Assembly (NCBI GenBank): GCA_013396995.1
Contig: VWZP01006706.1
Coordinates: 248,001 to 312,000 of the forward strand
Reading direction: 5' to 3'
Length of the DNA: 64,000 bases
From: Dicaeum eximium
Taxonomy: Eukaryota; Chordata; Aves; Passeriformes; Dicaeidae
Shown piece after piece: positions 14,811 through 28,441 of this stretch (positions are counted from its first letter, which is position 1; each line of letters begins with the position of its first letter). The notes under the pieces were generated by a model that was given only the letters and a program-made list of their open reading frames with translations, was not told the DNA's origin and made no database searches. The position numbers and the translations under genes are program-made.

Positions 14811-16600
14811 TCTCAGAAACCAGATACAAATTACACATGTAAGGTCTTACTCTTGAGCTTGAAAATGGTGAATTTATCTCTGGGGGAAGGTACTGGAGGT
14901 GTTACTGAGCACTCTATTGAAAGGGTAGGGAGGGAGTGAACATCTTGATTGATTCTCAGATAACTGGGAAAAGAAGTAAAAAAGAGAAACTGCCTGAAGG
15001 CATTGCACTTTTCCATGTCTGATCCTGATTGTTCTTCAGGAAGTTATATGGACAAGAAATGCATTAAAAAAATCAAGAAAGAAATCAACAAGGCTGGGCA
15101 AGCAAGGATAAGTGCAAGAGGTGAATGACAGCTAAAAGTAGCCTGAATAACTACAAATGGAAGTTTTAGCTTCAAGGATCTTAGAGCGTCTTACTAAGCA
15201 CAAAATATTTCTGGCCTCAAAAACCCCAGAAGACCATCTCCATGGCAGGCCAACCTATTTGAACAGAAAGGTCAGACTGTCAAAGAAACTAAACTGCCTC
15301 AGAGAGCTGTAGAGCAGATGATGAACTGGGAGGTAATTTAATGAACTCCTCCAACCTCCCACCCTTCGACATTTCACACTTGGCTCCACAGCTGGCAGTG
15401 CCACAGATATGGGCTCACTGAATTCCAGGCACAATTATCCTGAGAAGTAAAGGGGGCAAAGCAAGCTTCAGCCCCTTTGTGCCATTAGGAGAACTCGAGT
15501 TTCATAAATAGTTGACTTCCATAATCTGTTCACCTTTTCAGAGTTGTCTGATTCCTCCTTTGAGAACAATGACCTTTGATGCTGGATAGTGAGTTTGCTG
15601 CTGACACACAGGGAAGAGCAGGGCCATTGGGGTAGAGCCTTCAGCTTTTTCTCCCATCCCATAGTTTCCCTGATCAGGGATTGTATCTGGTCACTTGGGA
15701 CAATGAACACTGGCCCTGGCATTTCCAGATACAGCTCACAAGCAATCATGTTTTTAGCTGACTGCATAGTCCATTTCCTCAAAAAAAAAAAAAAAGGCAA
15801 TGAAAAACACACAAGTCTTTTTTTTTTTGGTACAAAAATTGAGGTCAGTGACCAAAAAAAAATTTTTTAACCCTATCCTCTGAATTCTGATACTTCTTTT
15901 CAGGTTAAAAATTTCTGTTTCATCAAAATCAAAATGTATGAAAGTTCAACTAAATTGACCTTTTTTATTTTATTTAAGATTTTTATATGCTGCCACACTT
16001 TCTCATTCAATGGACACAAATATACTTGAAAAATATGTGTAATTATAATAAATTTTTGATCAGTTACTATTATGAAATTAACAGTGACTTAGATCATCTC
16101 ACATGAACTAAATATCTGTTAGAGTGCAATAGGTAGCTGCCTCTTAAAAATTAAACAAAATTACAAACAATGCTCTAAGATATTGTAGCAAGAACATTGG
16201 TAGACAATGAAGAAGGTATTTGTTCTGTCAGATGCATATATTTGGTTACTTCTTAATAAGCATGAAAATTGCATTATATAGAGAACAGAAAGCTCTCATA
16301 CAGAGCATGTGGAAAAGCAGACATAGAAGTTTCAGTTCACATGTAAATATTATTGGTATACATCTGGATTATAGAGCTTGGACAAGCAGTAGGCAACAGT
16401 ATAGAGCCTATAGCTGGTCACTTGACTGTAGGTTCCTCCTGCAGGCTCTCTCTCTCTGGACTCTGAAGCATCAGTATCCTCATTCCAACAGGTGCAATGG
16501 AGATTTGCTCCCTCTTGTGTTACCTTACTGCTTTCTATTTAAACCACTTTAAAACTGGAATGTGGACTAACATTTAAGCTACTGTATAAACCCCACCTCT
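14811..16600. other. Non-coding flank
   Basis: No coding or repeat signal was identified. There is an A14 run at about 15781-15794 and a T run near 15818-15827. Confidence 0.55.
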
Positions 16601-17110
16601 AACTCACTAAGAGCTGTGCTTGCCCCAGGAAAAGATTTTGCACTCTGGTGGGGATGGAGTGGGTCCTGTCTAAGCTGCTGAAGCAGAGGAAGCATTTGCC
16701 CAGATCTCTCTGTGCCAGTTTTCCTCTGATTGGGTGTCAGCAACTCACTGATATGCATGCAAAAGCCACAAATTGCCCTGTGCAGGCATTTGGCACCATG
16801 AGGGAGGATGAGGGAGCCACCTCCTTCCTGCGTGGCGTGGTGCTGTGCCAGCAGCTCTGGAACTGGCTGGGCTCAAGGAGCAGAGCTCAGCCCAGGAGGT
16901 ACAAGAGGATGGTCTGAACAGAGCATGCTGCCTCATACATCACTCTGGATTCCTTAATGGAATGGGTTTTGTTGTATTTTGTGCACCCTGAGAAAGAAAT
17001 CTGTAGCCGGGTAACACGGAGCATTGATCAGTATTTGCACCAAGCAGAAATCTGTGGAGGGCAGACACAGCTGTATCATTCTTCAAGGCAAAGAGATGTG
17101 CTCTGAAAAG
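16601..17110. other. Moderately GC-richer block, unidentified
   Basis: This has a higher GC content than its neighbours, with overlapping frames on both strands (16648-16917 plus, 16936-16745 minus). Neither has a recognisable domain or exon-like splice signals. It may be a decayed repeat similar in kind to the block at 4.4-5.4 kb. Confidence 0.3.
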
Positions 17111-17180
17111 GGAAATGGTGTGAAAAAGTCATCAGACAGAGCATGAAGGAAAGTAAAAGCAAGAAAAACCTTCACTAGGC

Positions 17181-17208
17181 TATATATATATATATGTATA
17201 TATATATA
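17181..17208. repeat. (TA)n microsatellite
   Basis: About 14 TA units with one TG interruption. Confidence 0.9.
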
Positions 17209-20200
17209 ACCAAAACAAATATAGAAAAATAATCATTTTTTTAAAAATCACCGAAAACCCTCACAAGCCTTTTGTTAGGTACCAAGGCTTTGGACAGTCT
17301 TTAAAGTAAAAGAAGTAAATTTGTTCTAGATACCTATATATGACCAGGTAAATTTACTTCTAAGCTAGGAAGATTGCAGGGAAGACCTCTGCCAAATCAC
17401 AGTGAGCAGATTTGTCATAAAGCCTTTTATTTAAATAGTGTTAATGAGCAGGCCTGAGGGTTTTTTCCTTAAAAGGAAGAAAAGAAGTAATGGATGTTAC
17501 TGGAAGAAAAAAAGAGGACATGTTTTTAGTGAAGAGCTGTGTTTTAACAGAAGAATAAGGTACAGGAAGAAACAAACCCTTTGATAGAGGATTTTATGTA
17601 AATCTAATGTCCATGTGAGAAATTTGGATGCAAAAATCTGCATTTTTCTGCTGTAAAGCTCCTGATCAGCCCCCAGAAGGTAAGTGAGGAATAAAGCATC
17701 CGTTATGAAATTGTGTGTGACCCTTATCTATGGGTGCATGTATACTTTATGTATCTTACAGTACATTTAAGGGAAAGAGTTTTCACTCAGTCACATAGAA
17801 GGACATAATTTATGCAACATAAGTAGTTCAAAAAGAGAAAAAAAAAACAGAATAAAAAGAATAAAAAATTGCATGGAAATAACCAATTCTTACGATGTGA
17901 GCATAGGATCTGTCTTTTGACATATTTTTATCAAAGAGAATGACAGTGAACAGCTACTGTTTTGAATACCAATACTTTCTAGCCAAGGGTTCAAAACAAG
18001 AAAATGCCTTTAATATATTCAAACTAAATGTTAAAAACACATAAAATTACTAAAAATTCAGAGTTTAATGCCAGGAAGGGGAAAATACTGCAAAACATTT
18101 ATTTTTCAAGCCTTGAGGCAAAAAGCCCCACTTTTAAATCAGAAGAGATTTAGTAACTAGGGGAAGACTAATAACTAAGGGAAGACAGCTTACTAAACTG
18201 ATCACATAAAAATATATTTTTGTCTTTTATCATCATTAATTACCTGATAATCTGAAATATATGGGTGAAAAGTTTTACTCCTTCAGTAGGCAAATCCATC
18301 TGATGCATCATTTTCTGATGTCCAACAGTATCACAGCTCTACTGTTCATTCCTGGCAAAGCATGGACAGACCACAAATGGAAAGAGAGCTTGAAGGTACA
18401 AGTTAGAAAATGTAGACAGGGCAAAAAAATAGAAATTGTATCTAACTTGGTTTAGTGGTAATTGAACTTACCAGGTGTAGCTCTTTGGGCCTGTGTTACT
18501 TTCAATTAACACAAATGTCCTACAGAGCAGTGCTACAGGAAACAAATCAAACTTGCTGATAATGCAGAAGTTCTTAAAACTGAGAGCCCAGGTTTTTTTT
18601 AGTAAGCAAAATTCAAAAGCAGTAGTAAACAAGTTGATGAGGCGATTTACACCAAAGTGATGGACATCAGGTTTAAAAGCCAACAACCAGACATCTGTAA
18701 GTGGTCTAAATCCAAATTCAAACCTCAGTACTTTCATTGCTTTACAGGTGAGGGAATACACAAGAGCTCCCACAGAAGGAAAAAAGAATCCTTGCTCTGG
18801 AGACAGTGGTGCTGGAGGTAATTTCAATCTAGGTGTACAAAATGATGATGTTCTTTATTTGATGTGCATAGTTAGTGGATTTCTTGCAACCCAAACTCCT
18901 GCAACTATGGTAGGGACAGGTTGCTGTCAATTTTTTGTTTTGTTTGAGTGACTGAACACTTCTCTTCTCTGAATGCTTCTCTTCTGAGTTCATCAGACAG
19001 GGAGCAGGTAGAAGATCCATCACAAAATTATTTTAGCCTTTGATGAAGCTGAAGGAAAAGCAACTTTCTGACCCCTCTGGCTTATACCTCAGCTCTTGTC
19101 ATGTAAGTTGACATAGAACCCCATGTGCTTCAATTTCCAAGTGGCTAAAGTATTTTACTGCCATAAACCAGTATTTTATGTGTTTGGTTTCTTTATTTGA
19201 TATCTGAATGAATTATAGTAGACTCCTATAGCCTTGAGCATCTGACTATCTACCAGAAGAACTAATAACATGACTGAACTGCTTAGAAGACTGAAAATGT
19301 TTTGCTAAATGACAATAAAATAAATATAAAAACATTCTGTGATAAAGGCTAAATAAATGTTATTATTATATACTCCTAAAATATACAGAGCTCAAGGATT
19401 TAATTCTGCTTTTCTTTCTACCTTTAAAAGGAAAGGCTTAAGAATATTAATTCTGAATGAGGTAGTTTTCAGCTCAGAAATAACACTTGTGCTCATTACT
19501 TGGAATAAAATGAGGAAAGGTATAATGCAGGTGCCCTTCTATCTCACCTTATTTCAAAACAAGAAAGGCTAACACTCTGGACCCATCCATTTAACAACAG
19601 CTGGAAAATGTTCTAGGTCAATTTTTCCATTAGACAAATAGCTATAGGCTTTAACAAGAATATAATTTTTCCCAATAGAAGACTACAAACTGTTCTCTAG
19701 GGTCTACTGCAGTGTGTGAGATGCTGGTTAGAGAAGCAGTAATATTTTAAACTTTTACTGGAGCTTCTGTCTGGACAAACAGATCAATATCATTCTTGCA
19801 CACACAAGAACTGGCATGAATGATAGGAAATTGGGGATGTGTTTTCCTTGTCAAATGGCTTCATCCCCAGGGGTCTGATTCCTTGGTCCACTCTATATGT
19901 AACTTTGTTGATTCCTGAATTCTCTTTGGAGGCAAACCAACTGGTTGCTTTTGGATATAATCTAGGTGTAGAACTCTCATTACTTTGCTCCAGGCACTAT
20001 TCTGTGTAGGAAAAAAGGAACAGAACTGCACAAAATTCTGCCGACTTCACCCTGCCTTAGCCTATAGGGCCTATTCTGATTCTTCAGATTTTCTTCTTGA
20101 AAGGAAAATAGATACTTATATTCTACATATGCTTAGTGCTATACCTGAAACACAAAAATATCACTTCTGAAAGCCAATGAAACAATACTAATTTTCAAGC

Positions 20201-20540
20201 ACTGCAGCTTCATCCTGAGGCCAGGGGTGTATCAGAGGAGATCCAGAAGATACTTTTGTCCAATGCAGTGCAGTGTAGCAGCAGTCCATGAGGAAGGGTT
20301 CATCACTCATCATCCTGTGATCCTGGATGGCACAGGACAAACTGCAACTCTTGCCTTGGAGGCCTGGAATCACTCCTGGACAGCACATTTGGAGCAGTTT
20401 AAACACAGTCTGTTTGTTAAGTACAGTGTGTTTGTTACTGAGACAAGGAACTTCCACAGCTTCTGTCTGTGTCTGATGCCTCCATTCAAGAATAGTCAAG
20501 ATGATACTTTGATCATGGCAGAACTGCAGGAATGATTAAA
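17209..20540. other. Non-coding AT-rich flank with one inverted repeat
   Basis: An inverted repeat at 17311-17361 has perfect 12-base arms (AGAAGTAAATTT and its complement). A minus-strand open frame of 119 codons at 18827-18468 shows no known domain, splice context or promoter and is taken as chance. Confidence 0.5.
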
Positions 20541-20970
20541 AGAGTTAAGTAAAAGTCACATTGTGAAAGACTCCAGAAATTCTATCTCTTTAGCTTAACA
20601 AGAAGGAGGTTAAAAGGCAACCTCATTACAGCCTATAAGTAGTCATAAAAAGACTAGTAGTCATAAAAAGATGCTGGTGTGCCAGCACATCTAAGCAGAA
20701 AGTAGAATATAGATATATTCAGGTTAGGGGAAAAAACACTTTTTTTCTTTTTTTTAAAATAGCGATGATATTAACCTTTGGAACATATTACTGAGGGGAG
20801 AGCTAGATTTATCATCACTCAGATTTTTTAAACTGAGATAAGATTTTATTTCATTTTTCCAGAGGACTTGTCCTAGTTCAAACTGGAATTAATTTAGGAA
20901 AGTTCTCTCCTTCACAGTAGGTCAGACTAGATGACCCTTTCTTGATGGGTAATCTATTAATCTATTAATA
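20541..20970 (+). mobile_element. Old CR1/L3-type LINE, 3' end
   Basis: This matches the ancient amniote CR1 pattern over several blocks. CTCTTTAGCTTAACAAGAAG is followed by GGTTAAAAGGCAACCTCATTAC and AGCCTATAAGTA. Further along come TTTGGAACATATTACTGAGG and GTAGGTCAGACTAGATGACC. The tail is a TCTATTAA repeat. It is much more diverged than the CR1 copies at 8.2 and 48.7 kb, so it is older. An 18-base unit within it (20638-20673) is tandemly duplicated. Confidence 0.85.
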
Positions 20971-23104
20971 TAACAGCAAACAATGCTGATGATAGAACTC
21001 GACCAGCCATTTGTCCTGTTGTAGGATCCATCCCCTATAACGTTTAGACTTATGATGATAGAACAACATTTAATTTTAATCACTAAGATTCTTCTTCTTG
21101 GGCTGACTAACCATCTCTTTTTATTGTATAACCCACAAAACAGCAGCATCCTAGTTCTGTTGTTCCTACACATAATCCATATTTATTTCCATACTGAGAC
21201 TTGTGATATAATTACAATATCAAATCTGTGTTAATACTTTTCTACTTTGTTATTTTTAGCTCAATTGACTCTATTTATTACCTTCAACATACTACCCTGT
21301 TTCAATTCAGGTTTCTGGCCGACTCTGTTGTTCTAGTTATGTTTTCTATTCAATAGCTCCCTTTTAATCACTTCTGTGTAGATCTAATCTACCACACATA
21401 GAATACATATTTTCTTTTCCTTTCACATTTTCCTCCCAGCTTGCTAATTTCAGACTGTTCCTGCATGATTGAAAATCATCCTATTGCATAGAAACAGAAG
21501 AATTTATGTCAATATCAGATTACTACTTAATCTGGCACATAAAAACAATGTTTTTATTTGTATATATGTCTTTATTCATAACTTCTGTCATCTCTCTCAG
21601 GGAGAAGTTAAGAAGCATGTCTGATTTTGCAGCAGGACAAAATTAAAGCATGATAAGTTTAGTTTTCATGACTTAGAAAGGCATGTGTAGAACTAATACA
21701 GAGACATTGTTATCCTCCAATTTTCTTTCCTTTCATAACATTTTGTGACTACAACAAATCAGTTTCAGAAATCTCTTTTCACATCTCTTTGTTTTCATTT
21801 GCCATATCTCATAACCCTCTATATAAAGGACATTATATATGAATTACTATTCTGCACATGGATTTGCTATTTTCTCAACAAAATATATTATCTTTGCCAT
21901 TTACAGGTATCAGAGAAAATAGAAAGAAGTTTTGCCTGACTAACTTGAAAACCCCCTTCAGTTTCTTTTATAAATATAGCAATCAGACTTGACACTTCAG
22001 AAACTGGGATGGAGTGACTGGATTTTGATACTCGTTTTTCTTATTTCATTGTTCTATTCAAATAACCATGGAAAGAGGGATCTAATTTTTTTGCAGGAAC
22101 AGTCCATTTCTGTAGCAGAGATTCAGTGCATTTACATTCTTTAAGTTTCTGATTAGTTTTCAGTGACATTAGTTTTGTCAATTTTTTCACTATGAAAAAG
22201 AAATATAATTTTAAATTATTTTAATTTTTTGATAGAACTCCTCTTTTTTCTGTAAACATATACAAAGGGTCCATACCCCTCAGATTTTTCAGTTATCAGT
22301 CTAGCACATTCAGATGAGCATTATTTAAGATGCTGATTAAAATGTCTTTTTTAAATTAATATAGTTCTCTCTAATTTTGACTATGCATAATTTACAAGAT
22401 ACAGATATTGCATATTCCATGACCTTACTACCCTTTTCACATTAGTATAAACCATTTTATTCCTCAAATGCACATTTTGCATAGATTTCTCTTGTGAGGT
22501 TCATGTTCAAAGGCTTTGTGTTGCATTTATTAAAGAATATTAAAGAATTATTATATTAAACAATATTTTCCATATTGTGAACCATACTTTTTCTTTCCCT
22601 TAATATATACTTCCCATCAGATGAATTTTGGATCAGTGATGTCTTGCTTTGATTCCTATATTAGTTTTGGATTTATGCCAATTCAAACAACTGTGGCTTG
22701 GCCTTCATCTGTGTTCCAATGCTAGTTCTGCAGGATGGAGACAAAGACCTTGTAGGGATTTATGATCTAATAGTATCCATTTCATTTTGGTATGGAAACA
22801 GTACTGAGGGACTGAACCTGAGAGATAAAATATTAAGTATGGTCGATACTGGGGAAGTGTGGAAGAAAGGTTCTCTATCCCAAAACAGTTAACAAGCTGA
22901 ATAGGAAGAGAAGACAATACAGGATATATTGACAAAATAGTTTTTGAGATGACAAAAATTTACACTTTCAAGGTTCCTCTGCATGAAACCACTGTTCTTC
23001 ATTGCATAATTAGTATTTTTGCATGTATTCACTAGTATAAAATGACTTACTATTAGTATAAAAATTACTTACTCCCTGGCACACATACCAGACTACAGAA
23101 CAAG
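20971..23104. other. Non-coding AT-rich flank
   Basis: No gene, exon or repeat was recognised. Frames are short. Confidence 0.6.
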
Positions 23105-24230
23105 TTGATTTGGAAGGGTGTCACATGGATCATTCTGTCCAACTCCTGTCCCTGCACAGGACCATCCCCAGGAGTCGCACTATGTGCCCCAGAGAAGATT
23201 AACTTCTGGGTTAGTCATTACTATATTCTCTTCACTCCTTAGCCTGACTTTTTTCCTTATCAGAATGCATTATCCTTGAGCTTGGAGAAAGTGAACCTTA
23301 TCGATAAACTTATCAACCAACATCAATCAATTCTCTTGGATGCAGCTTTCCTACACTGTCTCTTCCCATAGGATTCTTCCGAGAAGATTCCTGATGACAC
23401 TAAAGTTAACCATCCTGACTGAAGTTCATGGTTACAATCTCACTTGATACCTTGCTTCCTCCTGCCCAGTACTGAACTCGATGGTCATTACACTCATGGC
23501 CATTACAACCTTGGGTTCCCTCAACCTCTACATCTCAATCAGGGCCTTGCCTGTTTGTTAGCATGAGTATTACTTGTGAGATCCTCCACCACTTGTGTCA
23601 GAAAGCTGTCATCAATGCTCTCCAGGATCCTCCTGGATGGTTAGTGCTTTGCTGTGTAGATTCTCCAGCAGATGCCAGGGTAGGTAAAGTCCCCCACAAG
23701 AGCTGTTACTGTGAGCCTGCCCCAAACTGCCTGCAGAAGGCCTCATCCATTTCCTCCTCCTGCTCAGGCAGCCTGTAGAATATACCCATAACAACTTCAT
23801 CCTTACTAGTGTGCCCTTTTATCCTCACATGTCAGATCTCAGCTCATTCGTCAGACATCCCAAGACAGGGCTTGATATTTCAAGTGTTGCCTCTCATAGA
23901 GGGCAAATATAAACTCTAAGAAGAGTTTAGAAGAGGCAGACTATGCCTTTGTAGTCTGTCTCTTCTAAACAGGCTGTAGTCCTTCATTACAACATTCCAG
24001 GTATGGGAGCTATTCCACCATGTGTGTGCAAATGCAATGGGATCCAAGCCCTGTGACTGCACAAAGATGTCTGGCTCCTCCTGTTTGCTCCCCACACTGC
24101 ACACGTTGGTGTACAGGCACTTCATAGAAGCATTTGATTGTTTCAATACCCCAGTAGGGGTGCAGAGGGATGCCCTCCTCCCTATTCTCATGTTATAGCT
24201 CTCCATAGCCTAGGAGCTGTTACACTGTGT
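23105..24230 (-). pseudogene. CR1 LINE fossil: ORF2 endonuclease region
   Basis: The minus strand encodes a decayed CR1 ORF2 protein. At 24206-23916 it reads KCLYTNVCSVGSKQEEPDIF, then AFAHTWWNSSHTWNVVMKDY and SLFRRDRLQR. This is the N-terminal part of the apurinic endonuclease domain (LYTNAxSxxNKQEEL and ITETWWDxSHxW in intact copies; the ET of the active-site region is replaced by HT here). The next blocks, read in other frames, cover the YRxPxQxEEMDE segment (about 23790-23740) and the SDHE-like segment (about 23500). Frameshifts and stops are frequent, so it is long dead. The right boundary may extend to about 24500, where the sequence is less clear. Confidence 0.88.
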
Positions 24231-25584
24231 GAAGAGGCACTGTGGAATGGAGTGCTGCCAAACACAGTTATCAGACTTCACTGATAAGTCTGAGTGCCTC
24301 AGCACTGACACCTTCCTTTCATATTTCCCAGAAAGATTAATGTTAACTACATTTCCATATCTTATAGTCCTAAAAAAGTGTGTCTGATGAGAGGCCAGAG
24401 CTGTAAATCCCTGGCAGCTGAAAGGTCCCATGCTGCCATGATTTTGGTAACCCTCTTGTCTTATGCATTTCCTACTAGTTAATATAGTCATGTTCCCCCA
24501 CAGGACCCTGTTTTTTACAGTGACCAGTCAGTGACACTCTCCTAGCTCTGTTCTTCAGGAATCTGTGCAGCTGATTAAGGTTTCTAGATTCTTTGGCAGA
24601 GACAAAAGTCTAAAGTGACTTCTATTATATACCATTTCATTGCATGGTTAATCAATGCTTACAGAGTTGCATGAATACAGTTCATTGCAAATTATAACTT
24701 TTTTTTTTTTTACCTTTATTTCCTAGCTGCAATTATTATCAAGATTATGTAATGTCTTGACCATGTAAAAAAGACTCTATACTAGATTTTAACCTAATAA
24801 TTTTAAACCATATTACATACTTATTACTATTTCTCATTTAAATTTATGATATTGTTAATATCCTTAAGCATTAAGTGTTTGAGACATTAAAACATACAAA
24901 TTCAACTGTATGTTGTATGCCAGCTAAACACACAATTAACTGTTTGAGTTTTTTAATGCATATATTACTATTTCTTACTTTCAAAACATCAGCTATAATA
25001 CCCAGATCTTAACCTGAACAATTTGAAGTCAGAATGTTACTGATATTAGCTGTATATAACCTTGTGCTTCTATTTTTATATTTTTATCAACAGCTAGAAA
25101 TATTGCTGATATGTCTTTTTATTGGTGGGATTTTAATATTGGGTTTATAGTTCTGCAGACTATAGAAAGAAATAATTCAATTGCTACTTTCCTACCACTT
25201 AAGAAAAATTCTCTCCAAATTTCAATTAATTTTTTCATCACAGCAATCCCTAGCAAAACCTAGAAGTAAAAACTGAGGTAAAGTCCAGAGACTTAAACAA
25301 GTCTTAAGCTGCCAGATGTTTGTTTTTCTGTTTATATCAGTCAGAGAAAAAAATGAGGCTTTAACAGAAAACTTGCCAAAATTTTACAAATGTTTTCTAA
25401 ACGTTAAAGATATTCACAAGATATTCTTCCCAGGAATAAACCCATCACATTTGTACATGTGAACTCCATGTACATGAAACTCCATTGATTTTTCCAAGTA
25501 GCTGTCTTTTTAGTCAGTTGTTTGGCTTTTAAAAGGTTGTTTTTGTGTTGAAACAGGATTGTAAAAATTTAATGGGTAATGTTT
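24231..25584. other. Non-coding flank; left part may be further CR1
   Basis: From 24231 to about 24500 the minus-strand frame continues upstream of the endonuclease fossil and may be CR1 5' sequence. Beyond that it is AT-rich with nothing recognised, apart from a poly-T run near 24700-24711. Confidence 0.45.
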
Positions 25585-25915
25585 CACAGAATCACTGAAT
25601 GGCTGAATCACTGAATAGCTGAGGTGAGGAGGCACCTCTGGAGATGATCTGATTCACCCCTTTGCTTAAGGAAGATCACCCTGGGCTAGTTGGCCAGGAA
25701 CACGGCACTAAAAGATGTCTAGGGAGGCTTCACAACTTCCCTGGGCAACTTGCACCATTGCTTGGTCACCCTCCCAGTAAAAAAAGTGTTTTCCTGTGGT
25801 CAGAGGGAGCCTGTAGTGCTTCAGCTTGTGCTCATCACTTCTGCTTCTTTCTCTGGTCAGCACTGAAAAGATCCTGATTCTGTCTTCTTTGCCTCGTGTT
25901 CACATTGGTGCTTTC
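25585..25915 (-). mobile_element. CR1 LINE, 3' UTR fragment
   Basis: On the plus strand it opens CACAGAATCACTGAATGGCT and continues through CCTCTGGAGATGATCTGATT, CTTCCCTGGGCAACTTGCAC and GTAAAAAAAGTGTTTTCCTG. All of these are landmarks of the antisense avian CR1 3' region. A short duplication at the 3' end (AATCACTGAATGGCTG / AATCACTGAATAGCTG) is specific to this copy. Confidence 0.9.
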
Positions 25916-28020
25916 TAGAACTTCTAGGTCCCCAGTTTTCTGAGATAATTCAGAAAAGTGGATTACATGATGTTGGAAAGCAAATAGAGTATTCCATTTT
26001 ACCATTAATTTTAATATAACTGAACAGAAAAAATGCTAAAACTTAGCTTTTATGAAAATATTTAGCAGCAAATATCTCTGAGTAAATGTAGATTACTAAC
26101 AACATTGTGGTTGTACTATTATAATTATAATTTATTTATATGATTGCTTTCATCTTTATTGTTAACGAAACGTTTAGACAGAATTTTTATCAACATTTTA
26201 AACAAAATTATAACTCTATAATTAAAGAGGTTGTTGAGAAGGTGGGTAATTCATTGTGTAACAGCTGTGAGATTTCAGATCTAATTGCAGATAATCACCT
26301 TCATAAAGAAAACCTCTATACACAGTGGGTAAGTTTGGGGATTTTTTAGTTCATTATGCATTTTTGTAATTTGTACATTTTGTGTAACTTTTATATCCAA
26401 TGGTACTTTTAGTTTGTCATTATAAACACAGTTGTGATACATTAACCCACATTGTAGGGCTCCAAATTGAATCAGGTTTTGGATTTTTGTTCTATAATCA
26501 AAATTCTTGTCAAATTTAAGACTTTGTTATCTATGTTTCACAAGCTTTATATTCTTAGCCATCATTTTATCATCCAGCATAATTATAATATCATTTTCTT
26601 ATCCTTAAGCTGCTCCATTTACTGAAAGAATATCTTATTCTGTTCCAAAGAGATTTTTTTTTTCTCAGACAAGTTCTATATAAATTAAAGATAACTGTAT
26701 TCACAATGGAAATATCTGTCTGCACCAGATTTGCTCTCTGGATGCCTCTCAGTCTACAAGTATCTATTTTTATTGAACAAAAGATATTTCAATTTTGCCA
26801 GTGTAACTGAAAAAAAATGCAACTATTTGAGTTGAACAATATTTTAGTTTCTTGGTAAGATTTGAATTGCTGAACTAGTCACAGGGTTGATAAAGGAACA
26901 TCTATGCAAATTTTCTCTTACGAGAAAGATTTTCCTTATGGAACAGAAGGGCATATACACACAGAGAAAACATCCAAGCCATCTGCCCTTGGAATCATCA
27001 TGTTTTTAGCTGAACTATAACACTGGAGAATTACTGCAAGTTTAGCTTCAGTTTGCATTCAATGAAGAGCTTCACTCCCATTCAGAGCCATTTAAAAACA
27101 AGTTTTACGTTGGTTTGAACTGGGCTTTAACAATTTTTAGTTTTCAGTGTGATCCTTTGATTGCAGCACTGTAACACCTAAATTGCTTTGTGCATTCATC
27201 TCAAAGCAACAGCAGCTCTGTGGCACTGCTACAGGTACCAGGCACTCTGCCCAAGTCGTAACCTCCATCGCAGCCCCCAGGTATTCATTCTCTTTCTATT
27301 TCCCAACTCTTCAGAAAATATCACTTCAGGATCCGGATGTGGCAGGCAAGCTATTGTAACAGCCAGGTTTATTTTTTCAGACACTGATAATTTAGTGACC
27401 TGGAAATTATACCCTTCCTATCAAATTTCTATCCTGGACAGTTCAGGGAGAAGTGGATGCCCTCATCTCTCAAGGCACAGTGGTATCTTACAGAAAGCCT
27501 TGGATTAGCTCCACAGAGAGAAGAATTCAGTTGTTCATGAGTGATAAAACTAGTTGCATTCTGGAATACATATTCCCATCCATAGAAGAATTCTCAGTAA
27601 ATCATAATCAAAAAAGGTGACATATATATAGAATCAAAAGTTTCAATTTTTCTTAGCTTCTGGAAATAAGCTTCTTAAAAAAAAAAAAGTGAACTCCAAG
27701 CAGAAATGACAAAGAATTTTTCATGGAAAAAATTATAAGTACATGGAGCATCCTAGCGGGCATTTCTATTAAAGCAAAATCACTGGAGCCATCCAAAAAA
27801 CAATTACATTGAATGGCTCCCTGAGGGAGACTAGAGCTCTGAATAGGAATAAGTTCCTGAAGGATGAAAAGTCTTCAGTCCCTAAGCTCCATGTTGCATA
27901 TTGTAGTTAAAAGTTAGTGGTTTACATTATCAAAATACAGGCTACCACGCAAGGTCAGTTAATAAAAGTGTGCTGCAGATAGATCTCTGTGGCCTGACAA
28001 GCCTAGGTTGTTCTAAAGAA
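25916..28020. other. Non-coding AT-rich flank
   Basis: No supported gene or repeat. A plus-strand frame at 27188-27508 is somewhat GC-richer but has no recognisable domain. Confidence 0.55.
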
Positions 28021-28050
28021 CAGGCAGGCAGACAGACAGACAGACAGACA
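28021..28050. repeat. (CAGG)/(CAGA)n microsatellite
   Basis: Two CAGG units followed by about five CAGA units. Confidence 0.9.
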
Positions 28051-28441
28051 CCTCTAGCCCAACCATACAGTATTTCTTTGGAGAAATTCTTTAGTCCTGG
28101 ATTGTCTTGGAGTTTCTGACCCCAGACAAGCTAAGCAGATAGCACTGTTACAGAATGGAGCTGATGTTTGGCAGTCACTTCTTTCCTGTTTTCTATGAAT
28201 CACACACAGGGAGTTTTGCAAATCCGTTGTGTCTCAGTTGCAGGCTAGAATGCTTCCAAAATCAAGTAAAATCACAGCTTAGCCTCAGAAAGTGAAGGGA
28301 AATCAACACACTACAGCAGTGGTGAATAATGGGAAATTATCTGAGAGTCTCAGTACTGCTACAATTATCTTTAAGAATAACTCACCAGTTATGCTTCTCT
28401 GGATGTACTTTCTGTAAGCCCAAGCACCTTCTTCAGATACC

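Noticed and set aside
18468..18827. 119-codon minus-strand open frame
   Set aside because: No known domain, no splice context and no GC or codon bias. It fits chance in AT-rich DNA.
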